Below are positions 7,476 through 16,656 of a DNA stretch of 64,000 nt, one piece after another (position 1 is the stretch's first letter; each line of letters starts with the position of its first letter). Below the pieces are notes generated by a model, which saw only the letters and a list, made by a program, of their open reading frames with translations, had not been told where the DNA came from and ran no database searches. The position numbers and the translations under genes are program-made. The stretch comes from WJKG01 sp964627305 (GTDB lineage Bacteria; Zixibacteria; MSB-5A5; GN15; FEB-12), in NCBI GenBank assembly GCA_964627305.1, contig CAZVHP010000002.1:248001-312000 (forward strand), read 5' to 3'.

Positions 7476-8978
7476 GTGCAGACCTGTAAGACATCCATAG
7501 CTCTGATCGGGCGCGGCGTTCAGTTGGCCCTGCTGCTTCTGCTGATTCTGAGTCTCGGAGCAGCCATCCATTATCCCGGTTTTCTGACCGGTGAGCTTCC
7601 GGGCTGGCTGCTGCCGCTTCGCGACTATTCTCCACACCTGTCGTTTTCTCTCTACTCCCTGTTTCACATCGCCACGGCAGGACTGCTGATCGCTCTGCTT
7701 GTTTGGCTCATCATCAGTCCCGCAAGCCGACATCTACTCGGCTTTGACGGCGTCGGCCTTGTCCCTGAGCTGGTTCGTGCCACCCACTGGCTCACTTTGC
7801 TCTTTCTGGTCGTCGGCCTCGGGAGCGGGCTGGTGGTGATTGGCCAAAGGGCGATATCGCCGGGTGTCTTGCCGTTCGTTCTGCAGACTCATCTGTGGGC
7901 CTTGATGGCCGCTGTTGCGATTGCCCCGGTTGCCTGGGTGCTGTCGATCATCCTCGGTCGCCGAGGGCACGCTGCGAACACTGAACTCTCCCGGGAGACT
8001 ACCGGTGCCTGCTTAAACAAGCTCTTGATTGCCCTTGCTGCTGGTGGATTCATTGCGCTGGGGCTTCACTGGTATACAACGCGCCCGCTTGAGCTGTCGT
8101 GTCACGCCTCCGCTGATCGGCCTGTCATCGATGGCGTCGCCCGCCCCTTCGAGTGGAGCAGGGCCGATTCGGTGTCCCTGACCTTGTGGGGCGGCACCGG
8201 TTTCTCCGGCGGCGCTACCCGGGCTGTCCTGCGTGTGCTCCGCGTGCATCAGCAGATCTACTTTCTCATCCAGTGGGACGACCCGACCCGGTCACTCAAC
8301 CGCTACCTGATCAAGACGGGCCCACATCGCTGGGTCGAGCTTGGTGCCGACCAGGCGCATCGAGAGCCATCTGAATTCTGGGAAGACCAGCTCATGCTGA
8401 TTGTGTCACCCGAGCATGCACAGCGCATCCGGCGCCTTCCCTCAACGAGAGACGCGATTGCTGGCCGAGAACCGGCCGACACTCTGGACGTGTGGCGCTG
8501 GATGGCTGTGTCTACCAATCCGACAGGGCAGGCCGAGGACTGCTGGTACGGCACCGACAGCAGCGGTGTCTGGGGGCTGCACCCCGATCCGAGAACAGGC
8601 GGCGGGGCCACCAGCAATTACAATCATGAATGGCAGCAACCTTTTTTGATGAACTCGGGACCACAGGTCGTGCCGTGGATCGACGTTGATTCACGCTTTG
8701 TCACTCCCTACTGGCCCAGCGAGGATACTCTCGAAATCGGCACTCGGGTACCGTCGGTCATTGTCGGGGCAATGGCCGGCGATGGCGCCGATGTCCGGGC
8801 TGCAGGCCAGCACTTTGGCGGTGTCTGGACAGTCGAACTGGTGCGCCATATCAACACCGGGTCACCCTTTGACGTGCCCTGCGGCAGGTCGTTCAGACTC
8901 GACATCCTGATCGCCGACGACAGCCGATTTGGCTTCTGCCGCAGCCTGCGCTCTGTGCAAGTCTCAATAGAGGATTAG
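7476..8978 (+). CDS. Membrane cytochrome b-like protein fused to an ethylbenzene-dehydrogenase-type haem domain
   Basis: A 500-residue protein in two parts. Residues 1-200 hold about five membrane helices (roughly 13-33, 60-80, 102-124, 137-160, 181-199) with histidines H54, H64, H104 and H139 in or next to them; the RATHWLTL stretch resembles bacterial cytochrome b561. Residues 205-500 begin SCHASADRPVIDGVARPFEW, the typical opening of the EB_dh domain, the haem b-binding gamma subunit of ethylbenzene dehydrogenase-like DMSO reductases and of related cytochromes. Inferred role: a quinol- or periplasm-linked electron carrier with the soluble domain outside the inner membrane. The start is GTG at 7476 without a clear ribosome site, so the true start could be slightly downstream. 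No molybdoenzyme catalytic subunit is nearby, so the partner is unknown. Confidence 0.72.
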   Translation: MQTCKTSIALIGRGVQLALLLLLILSLGAAIHYPGFLTGELPGWLLPLRDYSPHLSFSLYSLFHIATAGLLIALLVWLIISPASRHLLGFDGVGLVPELVRATHWLTLLFLVVGLGSGLVVIGQRAISPGVLPFVLQTHLWALMAAVAIAPVAWVLSIILGRRGHAANTELSRETTGACLNKLLIALAAGGFIALGLHWYTTRPLELSCHASADRPVIDGVARPFEWSRADSVSLTLWGGTGFSGGATRAVLRVLRVHQQIYFLIQWDDPTRSLNRYLIKTGPHRWVELGADQAHREPSEFWEDQLMLIVSPEHAQRIRRLPSTRDAIAGREPADTLDVWRWMAVSTNPTGQAEDCWYGTDSSGVWGLHPDPRTGGGATSNYNHEWQQPFLMNSGPQVVPWIDVDSRFVTPYWPSEDTLEIGTRVPSVIVGAMAGDGADVRAAGQHFGGVWTVELVRHINTGSPFDVPCGRSFRLDILIADDSRFGFCRSLRSVQVSIED

Positions 8979-9131
8979 TGCTCTGGGCACATCAGGTATT
9001 TTGTACCTGACGTCCAGCCTACCAAATGTGGTCGACCGAACTCGCAGCAGAACATTGACGCCAAATACCATTTCGCTATCTGTTTATGCCGCAATCTAAT
9101 AGGTCGTCTTCTGTCACTTGCTGTTTAATCT

Positions 9132-9147
9132 TGGCACAGTTGTTGTT
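9132..9147 (+). promoter_or_regulatory. Candidate sigma-54 promoter
   Basis: TGGCACAGTTGTTGTT matches the consensus TGGCACR-N4-TTGCW at all but one base (C to T in the -12 element), with the correct GG-N10-G spacing. Transcription would begin near 9157. It is about 650 bp from the vWA protein, and no enhancer-binding protein gene is in the window. Confidence 0.4.
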
Positions 9148-9330
9148 AACAAGTGTAGTGAGTTAGGTGATTTGGGCTCATAGGAGAGGCCGCGGTGTTC
9201 TTCACCGGCTTCGGACTGGCCGGGTACTGACAATACCGCATGTGGGACGTCAGACATACAGGACCTGATCATCTATGGTACCTGCAATGATTGGAGAAAC
9301 GCACAGGGCTTGAGATAACGTCTGGGGGGA

Positions 9331-9365
9331 CTTCCAAACGCATGCAGCCAGGCATGATTGGGAAG
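9331..9365 (+). ncRNA. Strong hairpin of unknown class
   Basis: CTTCCAA pairs with TTGGGAAG (one bulged G), and an inner stem CATGC/GCATG closes the loop AGCCAG. It ends two bases before the terminator-like hairpin at 9368. The pair resembles an aptamer-plus-expression-platform layout, but no known riboswitch consensus fits. Confidence 0.35.
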
Positions 9366-9367
9366 GT

Positions 9368-9404
9368 AATCCGGTAGTGAGGTGCTCACGCTACCGGATT
9401 TTCT
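9368..9404 (+). terminator. Terminator-like hairpin in the leader of the vWA gene
   Basis: Perfect 10-bp stem AATCCGGTAG (9368-9377) with CTACCGGATT (9391-9400), a further GTGAG/CTCAC pairing option in the loop, and TTTTCT at 9399-9404. It lies about 410 nt before the coding start, so it either ends a small RNA or controls read-through. Confidence 0.65.
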
Positions 9405-9812
9405 ATTGTGCTCGTTGACTATCCTCGCATCGCATTCAACGGCAGTGGCATCAAGGGCCATAGTCCCGCTATTTCAGGGCCGAAACGCCATTTCGCACGC
9501 TCAAGCTTGACATTCGCACTACCGATAAACTATTTGATGAAAGGCATTCACACAGCGCATCAACGGCGTCCGGAAGCCGGCATGTTTACTTCGCATTCGT
9601 TCCCATGCGGTATGCGTAATCACAAGGTACTTGCTGTACTTGCTCGAATGCCGCGTATGACAACGAGAATAAGCAGTGGGGTGTGAAGCCACTACCTGTA
9701 TGACAGGGTCGGTGGCACGCAAACGCAGGAGACTCGAATCTGTCACACAGGCCTCACAGAATAAACACAATGCATGATGACCAATAGGAACATGGCTGCA
9801 AGGAGTACAGGG

Positions 9813-12800
9813 ATGAAACGGACCTTTATCTTCGTCGCGATGCTGACCTTGACGATAACCACACTGGCGGCCGGAGCCGATATTGTCGGACCGCCTGATG
9901 ACCCGTTCGACTTCAGTCGAGTGCAAAAGCTCAGGCTCAGCGACTACAGCGCCTTTGGTGACACCTCAGTCACCATCTCACAGCTCGACCAGTCGGGTTT
10001 TCCCCGGATTGATCTGTATGTCGACGTCCTCGATGAAAACGGTCTTCCCCTCTGGGGGCTTGGTACCGGAGACTTCTGCCTCACTCAGGACGGCCAGACA
10101 GTACCGTTTACCATCAGCCAGATCGAGGCTGCGGGCTGCGCCCGTTCGATTGCCCTGGTGATCGACGTCAGCGGCAGTATGAACCTGCCGGAGCACGACC
10201 CCGCGATTGGCTACGCGAAGGCAGCAGCGCACGCCTTTGTCGATGACATGGACGATTATGACCGCGTGGCCATAATTGCCTTCTCCGACTGCGCCGATGT
10301 CGTTCAGGAATTCACCAGCGACAAGCAGGCGTTGCACGACGCCATTGATGGTCTGCGCGCTGAAGGAATGACTGCCTTGTTTGATGGCATCTGGCTGGGC
10401 GTCAATGAAGCGGTCAGCGAACTTGGCAGCAAGGCCGTGATCTTCTTCGCTGACGGTCTGGAGAACAATTCCGATGTTTGCGAGTATCCGCCCAACGGGC
10501 TGTTCATGGACAATGACTACACCGACGACTCCACGCTCATCTGCGATCTTGCGCGCAGCGCCGGCATCCCCGTATACGCTGTGGGCGTCGGCGAGAACGT
10601 CTGGGCTGATCCCATGATCGCCTTCGCCGAGGGCACCGGCGGCTACTACCAGTTTGCTCCATCAGCCGCGGATCTTGGGGACATCTTCACTGAGATCAGG
10701 GAGCGTCTGTGCAATCGGTACCTGATAAGCTACGACTCCCCGGACACGCAGGCTGATGGTGACTGGCACGAGGTCATCGTCTGTGTGTTTGCACCCGATT
10801 GCCAGTTCTGCGATACTGCCCACTACCGGGAGAACTTACCGCCCGCTATCGCCGAGGATCCGGCTACGATAGCACTTGCATCGGAGTGCCAGCCGCCCGA
10901 TGAGGAGTTGACCATCTGTGCTCTGGTCAGCGATGATGTCGAGCCGTACGTCACGAATGTCAAGCTCTTCTACCGCGTCACCGGAGAGGTTATCTATACG
11001 ACTTTGCCCATGACACAAGGTGATCCGGGGCAGTACTGCGCCGCCATACCGGACATTTCACTGCCGGAAGGTGGAGGAATCGACTACTACATCACCGCTT
11101 CGGACGGCATGGCGACAGTCTCCCTGCCTTCACAAGACCCGCAGAACAACCCCTACCGGATCGCCTTGTGCCCCAATGATCCTCCGGGTATCGCCCACGA
11201 GCCACCGAGCTGCGTCTATGGCAGCGATGTGACGATAACGGCAACCGTCGTCGACAACACCGACTTCGTTGAACTGGTGCGGTTGTACTACCGTATTGCC
11301 GGGAGCGCCAGTGACTATGACAGTGTTGATTTCACCGCCGATGGCGCCGACCAGTACAGTGCCGTTGTCCCCGGCGGTTTCGCCACCGAAAGCGGGATCG
11401 ATTACCTAATCTACGCCCGCGACAACTGGGGCTTCTTCACTACCTACGGCCCGATCGTGGTCAACTGCGAGGATACGCTGACCTGCTGGCCTGATCTGCC
11501 TGCTCCGGAACTGGTAATGGAGTGCGTCGAGGAAGTCATTGTCAACGACACTCGGTATCATCGTTTCCACCTCGGTGTAACCAACTGGGCTGACTTCCCG
11601 GACACGCTCTTCTGGCCGGCGCCGGATCTTGAGCCCTGTGGTGACAACACCGAAGCTTCCCGGTCCTGGATCGACATCTACGACAACGAGGATAATCGCA
11701 TCAATGGTTTCTGTGCCCTCGGACACGCCGCTGATCTCGACAACATCTGGTTTGGCATCCCCCTGTCTGGCACGCCGCCGGACTCAGTGTACATCACGAT
11801 AACCGATCGTCGTTGTGACATCGTGTACACTTCGAATCTGGTTGCCACCTCTGATGCCGTGGCGGCGCCGGTGATCACCTGTCCGGGTATGCTCAATGAC
11901 ACCGTCGTGGCACCGGGAACCGAGATCTGCATAGAGGTGCCCATCGATGGCGATTTCACTCTGGGTAACGGCGATGAGTACTGGGCCGACGGTCATGTGT
12001 GCTTCACACCAACTCAATCTATGGTCTACGAGTTTCTGGTCATAGCCGCCAACGAGTGCGGTGTCGATTCCTGTGAGTTCTCGATCGACGTCACTGTGGC
12101 CGATACCGCCACTGTCATCCCCACATGGGAGTGGATCTACGTGCTGTGCCCGGAACCGGTGTTCAACGGCGTGCCGCTGACGCCGGGAGATACGATTCGT
12201 GCCTACGATCCCCAGGGAGTCCTTTGCGGTATGGATGTGGTCAAGCCGGAGGGTCACTTCGGGTTCATGTTCATTTACCGCGATGATCCCTGGACTGACT
12301 GGGATGAGGGTGCCGACATTGGCGATACCATTCAGTTCACTCTCAACGGTGACTCGGTCTTCACCGACCCCGTCGTCGTCTGGACTGAGATGTATGCGCG
12401 CTATGAGCTGTGCAGCTTCTACACCGAGTTCTGCCGCCAGTTGACTTTGACCCCCGGCTGGAATCTCATCTCGTGGAATGTTGACTACAGCGATGATCTG
12501 CAGGACTTCATTGCTCCCTTTGCCGAGTGTGTCGATATTGTCATGAGCTTCGACGGCGGTGGGCTGACGTATGATCCGGACCTGCCGGATTTCTCGACCC
12601 TGTGGAATGTCGACTACCACTACGGCTACTGGTTGCGATCCACCTGTGAGGTCACGGTCGATATCTGCGGTCTGCCCATCGAGCCGGGAGAGGTGCTCGG
12701 CGTCAATAAGGGGTGGAATGTGATTCCGTACTGGCCCCAGGACAGCCTGCCGGTCGAGGACGCCCTGAGCAGCGTCATGGAAGATCTGGTGGTCACCCTC

Positions 12801-13589
12801 GGATTCCGGGACGGCTACGAAATCTTCCAGCCTGATGGCGACCGTTTCTCGACACTGGAGTACATGGTGCCGCTGTATGGCTACTGGCTGAAGATGGAGG
12901 TTGGTGGTGCCCTTGACTACTTCGGCAGCTCACCGCTGGCGACATGGCGCCCGCATCGGGAATCTACCGTCGCGGCTGATTACGGCCTCACGGCGACCCG
13001 TCAATGGGTGTCAGTCTACGGATCCGCGTTGACCCTCGATGGTCAGCCGATCGCTGACGGCGCCGTACTCGAGTTCGTCAGTGCCGAAGGTGCGAGGTGC
13101 GGTCACGCTGTCTATCGTGACCAAAGGCTTCGCTTCACACCGGTCTATGGCAACGACAGTGACATGCGCTCTTATCCGGAAGCCGGGGAAGAGGTTCGCC
13201 TGGTCGTTGATGGCCGCGAGGTGTTTCCGTCACTTACATGGACCAGCCACGGCGACAGGATTGAACTGCCGCCGCTGTTCTCCGGCACCGACGGCGCTCC
13301 GGCTATCGCGAGAACATGGCATCTTGACCAGAACTACCCGAACCCGTTCAACCCGACCACCCAGATCACTTTTGGTCTGGGGCAGGCTGGTTTTGTTCGG
13401 CTCGAAATCTTCAATGTCCTCGGGCAGAGAATTCGGACGCTGGTTAATGCCGAAACTCCCGCCGGTGAACATACGGCTCTCTGGGACGGCCGTGATGACA
13501 ATGGTCAGATGGTATCCAGCGGCGTCTATCTGTATCGACTGGAGAGCGGTCCTTACTCGAACACACGCAAGATGCTGATGCTCAAGTAG
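9813..13589 (+). CDS. Large secreted von Willebrand factor A protein with FlgD-like C-terminal sorting module
   Basis: A 1258-residue exported protein. A signal peptide spans about residues 1-21. A vWA domain (about 111-280) has the metal-binding MIDAS residues D118-x-S120-x-S122, then a TALFDG and a FADG motif, so it probably binds a divalent metal and a protein or surface partner. The middle has several Ig-like, cysteine-rich segments and two related modules (near 770-870 and 1060-1160) sharing an F/L-x-G-x-P-L/I opening, plus GWNLISW and GWNVIPYW segments. Residues 1166-1258 begin with NYPNPFNPTTQI and have the FlgD-like Ig fold used as a C-terminal sorting or anchoring domain in this group of phyla. 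The start at 9813 is supported by AAGGAG 7 nt upstream and by the signal peptide. Substrate or ligand unknown; it stands alone between terminators. Confidence 0.85.
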   Translation: MKRTFIFVAMLTLTITTLAAGADIVGPPDDPFDFSRVQKLRLSDYSAFGDTSVTISQLDQSGFPRIDLYVDVLDENGLPLWGLGTGDFCLTQDGQTVPFTISQIEAAGCARSIALVIDVSGSMNLPEHDPAIGYAKAAAHAFVDDMDDYDRVAIIAFSDCADVVQEFTSDKQALHDAIDGLRAEGMTALFDGIWLGVNEAVSELGSKAVIFFADGLENNSDVCEYPPNGLFMDNDYTDDSTLICDLARSAGIPVYAVGVGENVWADPMIAFAEGTGGYYQFAPSAADLGDIFTEIRERLCNRYLISYDSPDTQADGDWHEVIVCVFAPDCQFCDTAHYRENLPPAIAEDPATIALASECQPPDEELTICALVSDDVEPYVTNVKLFYRVTGEVIYTTLPMTQGDPGQYCAAIPDISLPEGGGIDYYITASDGMATVSLPSQDPQNNPYRIALCPNDPPGIAHEPPSCVYGSDVTITATVVDNTDFVELVRLYYRIAGSASDYDSVDFTADGADQYSAVVPGGFATESGIDYLIYARDNWGFFTTYGPIVVNCEDTLTCWPDLPAPELVMECVEEVIVNDTRYHRFHLGVTNWADFPDTLFWPAPDLEPCGDNTEASRSWIDIYDNEDNRINGFCALGHAADLDNIWFGIPLSGTPPDSVYITITDRRCDIVYTSNLVATSDAVAAPVITCPGMLNDTVVAPGTEICIEVPIDGDFTLGNGDEYWADGHVCFTPTQSMVYEFLVIAANECGVDSCEFSIDVTVADTATVIPTWEWIYVLCPEPVFNGVPLTPGDTIRAYDPQGVLCGMDVVKPEGHFGFMFIYRDDPWTDWDEGADIGDTIQFTLNGDSVFTDPVVVWTEMYARYELCSFYTEFCRQLTLTPGWNLISWNVDYSDDLQDFIAPFAECVDIVMSFDGGGLTYDPDLPDFSTLWNVDYHYGYWLRSTCEVTVDICGLPIEPGEVLGVNKGWNVIPYWPQDSLPVEDALSSVMEDLVVTLGFRDGYEIFQPDGDRFSTLEYMVPLYGYWLKMEVGGALDYFGSSPLATWRPHRESTVAADYGLTATRQWVSVYGSALTLDGQPIADGAVLEFVSAEGARCGHAVYRDQRLRFTPVYGNDSDMRSYPEAGEEVRLVVDGREVFPSLTWTSHGDRIELPPLFSGTDGAPAIARTWHLDQNYPNPFNPTTQITFGLGQAGFVRLEIFNVLGQRIRTLVNAETPAGEHTALWDGRDDNGQMVSSGVYLYRLESGPYSNTRKMLMLK

Positions 13590-13616
13590 CTGCCTGCGGA
13601 CAGTAGTCTTTGAAAG

Positions 13617-13649
13617 AGGGACAGCGCCACTTCGGCCCTGTCCCTTTTC
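13617..13649 (+). terminator. Intrinsic terminator after the vWA gene
   Basis: AGGGACAG (13617-13624) pairs with CTGTCCCT (13638-13645), with an inner GCC/GGC stem, and a T-rich tail TTTTCTCTT follows. It lies 28 nt after the stop codon. Confidence 0.85.
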
Positions 13650-13793
13650 TCTTGTCCGACCTTGTCGGACCCTGACCCCTTACCACCCTGAGCCGCACTG
13701 CCGGGCGAATGCACAGCACCAGAAGCAAGAGTACGCGCAACCGGGACCCCGGTATCCTGTTTCACTGTTGCACTATGAAGGCTGATTGGAGTC

Positions 13794-15173
13794 ATGATGA
13801 GACTAAGCATTTCCGACATGCTGCGCCGTGTCCAACCCCTGAAACAGGGGGCCAGACTCGCCGGACCCGTTGTCTACTGGATGAGCCGCGACCAGCGGGC
13901 CGAAGATAACTGGGCCTTGCTGTACGCGCAGTATCTGGCGCTGGAGCGTCAGCACCCGCTGGCCGTGTTGTTCAATCTGGTGCCGGATTTCCTCGGGGCC
14001 ACCTGGCGTCAGTACTATTTCATGCTCGAAGGACTTAAACAGGTTGAGAGCAGTCTCAACGCGTCGAATATTCCGCTTGTGGTGCTCACCGGCGTTCCGG
14101 AGCAGACCATACCGGCCTTTATCTCACAGCATCGAATCTCTGCCCTGGTAACCGACTTTTCACCGTTGCGTCCCCACCGGCAATGGTGCGCGCAGGTCGG
14201 CAAAGCCATCGCCTGCGAATTCTGGCAGGTGGATACCCACAACATCATTCCCTGTTGGCAAGCCTCCAACAAGCGAGAGTATGCCGCCTACACCTTTCGC
14301 CCGAAAGTCCAGCGACAGCTCGATGCCTGGCTCACCGAGTTTCCTCCCCTCGTACGTCATCCGCGCCGTTGGCAGGGCCACGAGGGTGCCGTCGACTGGA
14401 AACGAGTCGCCGGCTCAATCAAGGCAGATCGGTCTGTAACGCCGGTGACAGGTGTGCTCTCCGGTGGCGACGCGGCCCGCGCCCGTCTCAAGCAATTCCT
14501 GGAGCACCGGTTGGCCGACTACGAACAACACCGCAACGATCCCAACCGAGAGGCGCAAACCGGGCTTTCGCCCTATCTGCACTTTGGACAGATTGCCCCC
14601 CAGCGCGTCGCGTGGGAGATCCAGCGATGTCAAGAGCATGACAAGGCGCGCTTTGCCCTGTTGGAGCAGCTGATCATCCGACGCGAGCTTTCCGACAACT
14701 TCTGTTACTATTGCCCTGAGTACGATGCCGTTGCAGCTTTCCCTGACTGGGGCACAACGACCCTGGCCGAGCATCAGAGCGACCCCCGTGAACACCTTTA
14801 CTCCCTGGAGCAGCTTGAGCAGGGCTCCACGCACGACCCTTTGTGGAATGCCGCTCAGGAGAAACTGGTGGCATCTGGCACAATGCACGGGTATCTTCGT
14901 ATGTACTGGGCCAAGAAGATTCTCCAATGGTCACCCACGGCGTCGGTAGCCCTCGAGCACGCCATCTATCTAAACGACCGGTATCAGCTCGATGGCCGCG
15001 ACCCCAACGGTTATGCCGGAATTGCCTGGTCGATTGGAGGCGTCCACGATCGGCCCTGGTTTGAACGCGATGTCTTCGGGAAGGTTCGCTACATGAGCTA
15101 TGATGGGTGTCGACGCAAGTTTGATGTCGAGAGGTATATTGCAGACACTCCACTCAAGCGAAGGGACATCTGA
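13794..15173 (+). CDS. phrB: Class II CPD photolyase (deoxyribodipyrimidine photolyase)
   Basis: A 459-residue FAD enzyme that uses blue/near-UV light to split cyclobutane pyrimidine dimers in DNA. Class II features are WMSRDQRAEDNWALLYAQ near residues 30-47, the MHGYLRMYWAKKILQW helix near 365-380, NGYAGIAWSIGGVHDRPW near 403-421 and the closing GKVRYMS near 428-434; the length is typical (450-480). Two ATG codons stand side by side (13794, 13797); GGAG at 13788-13791 is better spaced for the second. The gene opens a tightly packed plus-strand cluster with an SRPBCC protein, an SDR protein and a DUF523/DUF1722 protein, an association seen around photolyases in other bacteria. The preceding terminator separates it from the vWA gene. 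Confidence 0.94.
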   Translation: MMRLSISDMLRRVQPLKQGARLAGPVVYWMSRDQRAEDNWALLYAQYLALERQHPLAVLFNLVPDFLGATWRQYYFMLEGLKQVESSLNASNIPLVVLTGVPEQTIPAFISQHRISALVTDFSPLRPHRQWCAQVGKAIACEFWQVDTHNIIPCWQASNKREYAAYTFRPKVQRQLDAWLTEFPPLVRHPRRWQGHEGAVDWKRVAGSIKADRSVTPVTGVLSGGDAARARLKQFLEHRLADYEQHRNDPNREAQTGLSPYLHFGQIAPQRVAWEIQRCQEHDKARFALLEQLIIRRELSDNFCYYCPEYDAVAAFPDWGTTTLAEHQSDPREHLYSLEQLEQGSTHDPLWNAAQEKLVASGTMHGYLRMYWAKKILQWSPTASVALEHAIYLNDRYQLDGRDPNGYAGIAWSIGGVHDRPWFERDVFGKVRYMSYDGCRRKFDVERYIADTPLKRRDI

Positions 15174-15175
15174 AC

Positions 15176-15691
15176 ATGAAGGTGTATACCCTCAACAGAG
15201 AGCAGGTCATCCGACGGCCGCGCCATGAAGTCTTCCAGTTTTTCGAACGACCGGAGAACCTTGAGAGAATCACTCCCGAGAGCATGGGTTTCGTCATTCT
15301 CACTCCGCGGCCAATTCTCATGCGAGCCGGCGCCATACTTGACTATACGGTGCGGGTGCTCGGAGTGCGGCTGCGCTGGACAACCCTCATCGAGTCCTAT
15401 GATCCTCCCGCCCGGTTCACCGATGTAGCCATAAGGGGACCGTACTCCTTCTGGCATCATACACATGCCTTCGAGGAGACTCCCGAGGGGACACTCATGA
15501 CGGACACCGTCCGCTATGCTCTGCCGATGGGCTGGCTGGGACGACTGATGCACGCCCTGACTGTCAAACGGCAACTCAAGCACATCTTTGATTACCGTGC
15601 GGAGATTATTGAGAAGCTGCTTCCGCCGGTCGGGGCATCAACTGCCAGTCCCGGTTTTGAAGCCGGCGATGCTACAGGAAGGTCTTCATGA
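15176..15691 (+). CDS. SRPBCC-family ligand-binding protein
   Basis: A 171-residue soluble protein of the START/SRPBCC (polyketide cyclase-like) fold, recognisable from the N-terminal VIRRPRHEVFQFFERPENLERITP segment, the central W-T-T-L-I-E-S-Y-D-P-P-x-R-F-T-D strand and the C-terminal helix LKHIFDYRAEIIEKLL. Such proteins hold a hydrophobic ligand in a cavity; the ligand here is unknown. It begins two bases after the photolyase stop codon and its stop overlaps the next start, so it is co-translated with both. Relatives in photolyase clusters are often annotated loosely as cell-division-inhibitor-like; nothing in the sequence supports that. The last 20 residues are low-complexity. Confidence 0.75.
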   Translation: MKVYTLNREQVIRRPRHEVFQFFERPENLERITPESMGFVILTPRPILMRAGAILDYTVRVLGVRLRWTTLIESYDPPARFTDVAIRGPYSFWHHTHAFEETPEGTLMTDTVRYALPMGWLGRLMHALTVKRQLKHIFDYRAEIIEKLLPPVGASTASPGFEAGDATGRSS

Positions 15692-16587
15692 GCGTTCTGA
15701 TTCTTGGTGCTACCGGCTATGTCGGCCGTCGCCTGTCAACCCGACTGGCGAAGGAGGGGTGCTCAGTCAGGGCGCTCGTGCGAAGTCCCGAACAGGCCCG
15801 CCGGTTGCTGCCGCAACAGGTGGTGCTGACAACGGGTGATCTGGCCGATGAAGCCTCTCTTGCTCCCGCTTTTGATCAGATGCAGACCATCGTCTTTCTC
15901 GTTCACTCCATGGGTATTCGCGAGCATTCATTTGAAGAGATGGACCGTCGGATCGCCACGAATGTCGCTCGTGCCGCCGAGTCACACGCTGTCAAACGTA
16001 TCGTCTACCTCGGAGGTCTTGGCGCCTCACCTTCAAGCGCCTCGGCGCATCTGCGAAGTCGTGCCGAGGTAGGCAAGATTCTGCGCTCTACGGGTATCCC
16101 GGTCACGGAACTGCGAGCCGCTGTGGTCGTCGGCGCCGGCAGCGTGTCATTTCAGATGATCAAACACCTCGTGTCGCGACTGCCTCTCATGATCTGCCCA
16201 AGATGGGTTCTGGTCAATAATCAGCCGATTGCTGTCGATGATGCACTCGAGTATCTGCTGCGCTCCATTCGAGATGACAATCTGTCGGGCATGACTGTCG
16301 ACATCGGTGGTCCCGACATCCTCTCCTATCGCGATATGATGATCACGGTCGCGCGGCTCATGAACCTGAGGCGTCTGATTATTCAGGTGCCCGTTCTCAC
16401 TCCGCGCTTGTCATCCTATTGGGTAAACCTCGTCACCCCGATCCGCGCCGGACTGGCCCGGGAACTGATCGAGTCGGTCCGCACTGAGACCGTCTGTCGC
16501 GACAATGCCCGTTTCGAGCTGTTCGATTTCACCCCTATGCCTTTTGAACGGGCGGTTATCGCCGCTTTGGCTCAGGAAGGGGAGTGA
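15688..16587 (+). CDS. NAD(P)-binding atypical short-chain dehydrogenase/NmrA-like protein
   Basis: A 299-residue Rossmann-fold protein. The dinucleotide-binding motif is GATGYVGRRL (residues 7-16), followed by an arginine-rich second strand (RALVRSPEQARRL) that suggests NADP(H). YLGGLGASPSSASAHLRSRAEVGKIL in the middle replaces the YxxxK catalytic site of classical short-chain dehydrogenases, as in atypical NmrA/YbjT-type members; the C-terminal half resembles the substrate-cap region of this group. ATG at 15688 overlaps the preceding stop (ATGA) and AGGAAGG lies upstream. Role within the photolyase cluster unknown; redox supply or lipid/quinone chemistry are possibilities, not shown. Confidence 0.78.
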   Translation: MSVLILGATGYVGRRLSTRLAKEGCSVRALVRSPEQARRLLPQQVVLTTGDLADEASLAPAFDQMQTIVFLVHSMGIREHSFEEMDRRIATNVARAAESHAVKRIVYLGGLGASPSSASAHLRSRAEVGKILRSTGIPVTELRAAVVVGAGSVSFQMIKHLVSRLPLMICPRWVLVNNQPIAVDDALEYLLRSIRDDNLSGMTVDIGGPDILSYRDMMITVARLMNLRRLIIQVPVLTPRLSSYWVNLVTPIRAGLARELIESVRTETVCRDNARFELFDFTPMPFERAVIAALAQEGE

Positions 16588-16656
16588 CATGTCTTTTGTC
16601 TTGCCCAAAACGTATGCCGCCGCATAGCTTGCGGCTCAAACCAAGGAAGAGAGTGA

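Larger units (their letters stand above)
8979..9812. other. Long non-coding region with structured leader before the vWA protein
   Basis: About 830 bp with no convincing gene. It contains a sigma-54-like site (9132-9147) and two strong consecutive hairpins (9331-9400), the second terminator-like. The rest shows nothing recognisable. Confidence 0.6.

Noticed and set aside
9283..9405. Possible cyclic di-GMP (GEMM-I) riboswitch before the vWA gene
   Set aside because: AACGCACAGGGC and a later ACGCA/GCC look similar to the consensus, but the GAAA-capped stem and GGGACGCAAAGCC are missing, and those bases are better explained by the nested hairpin at 9331-9365.
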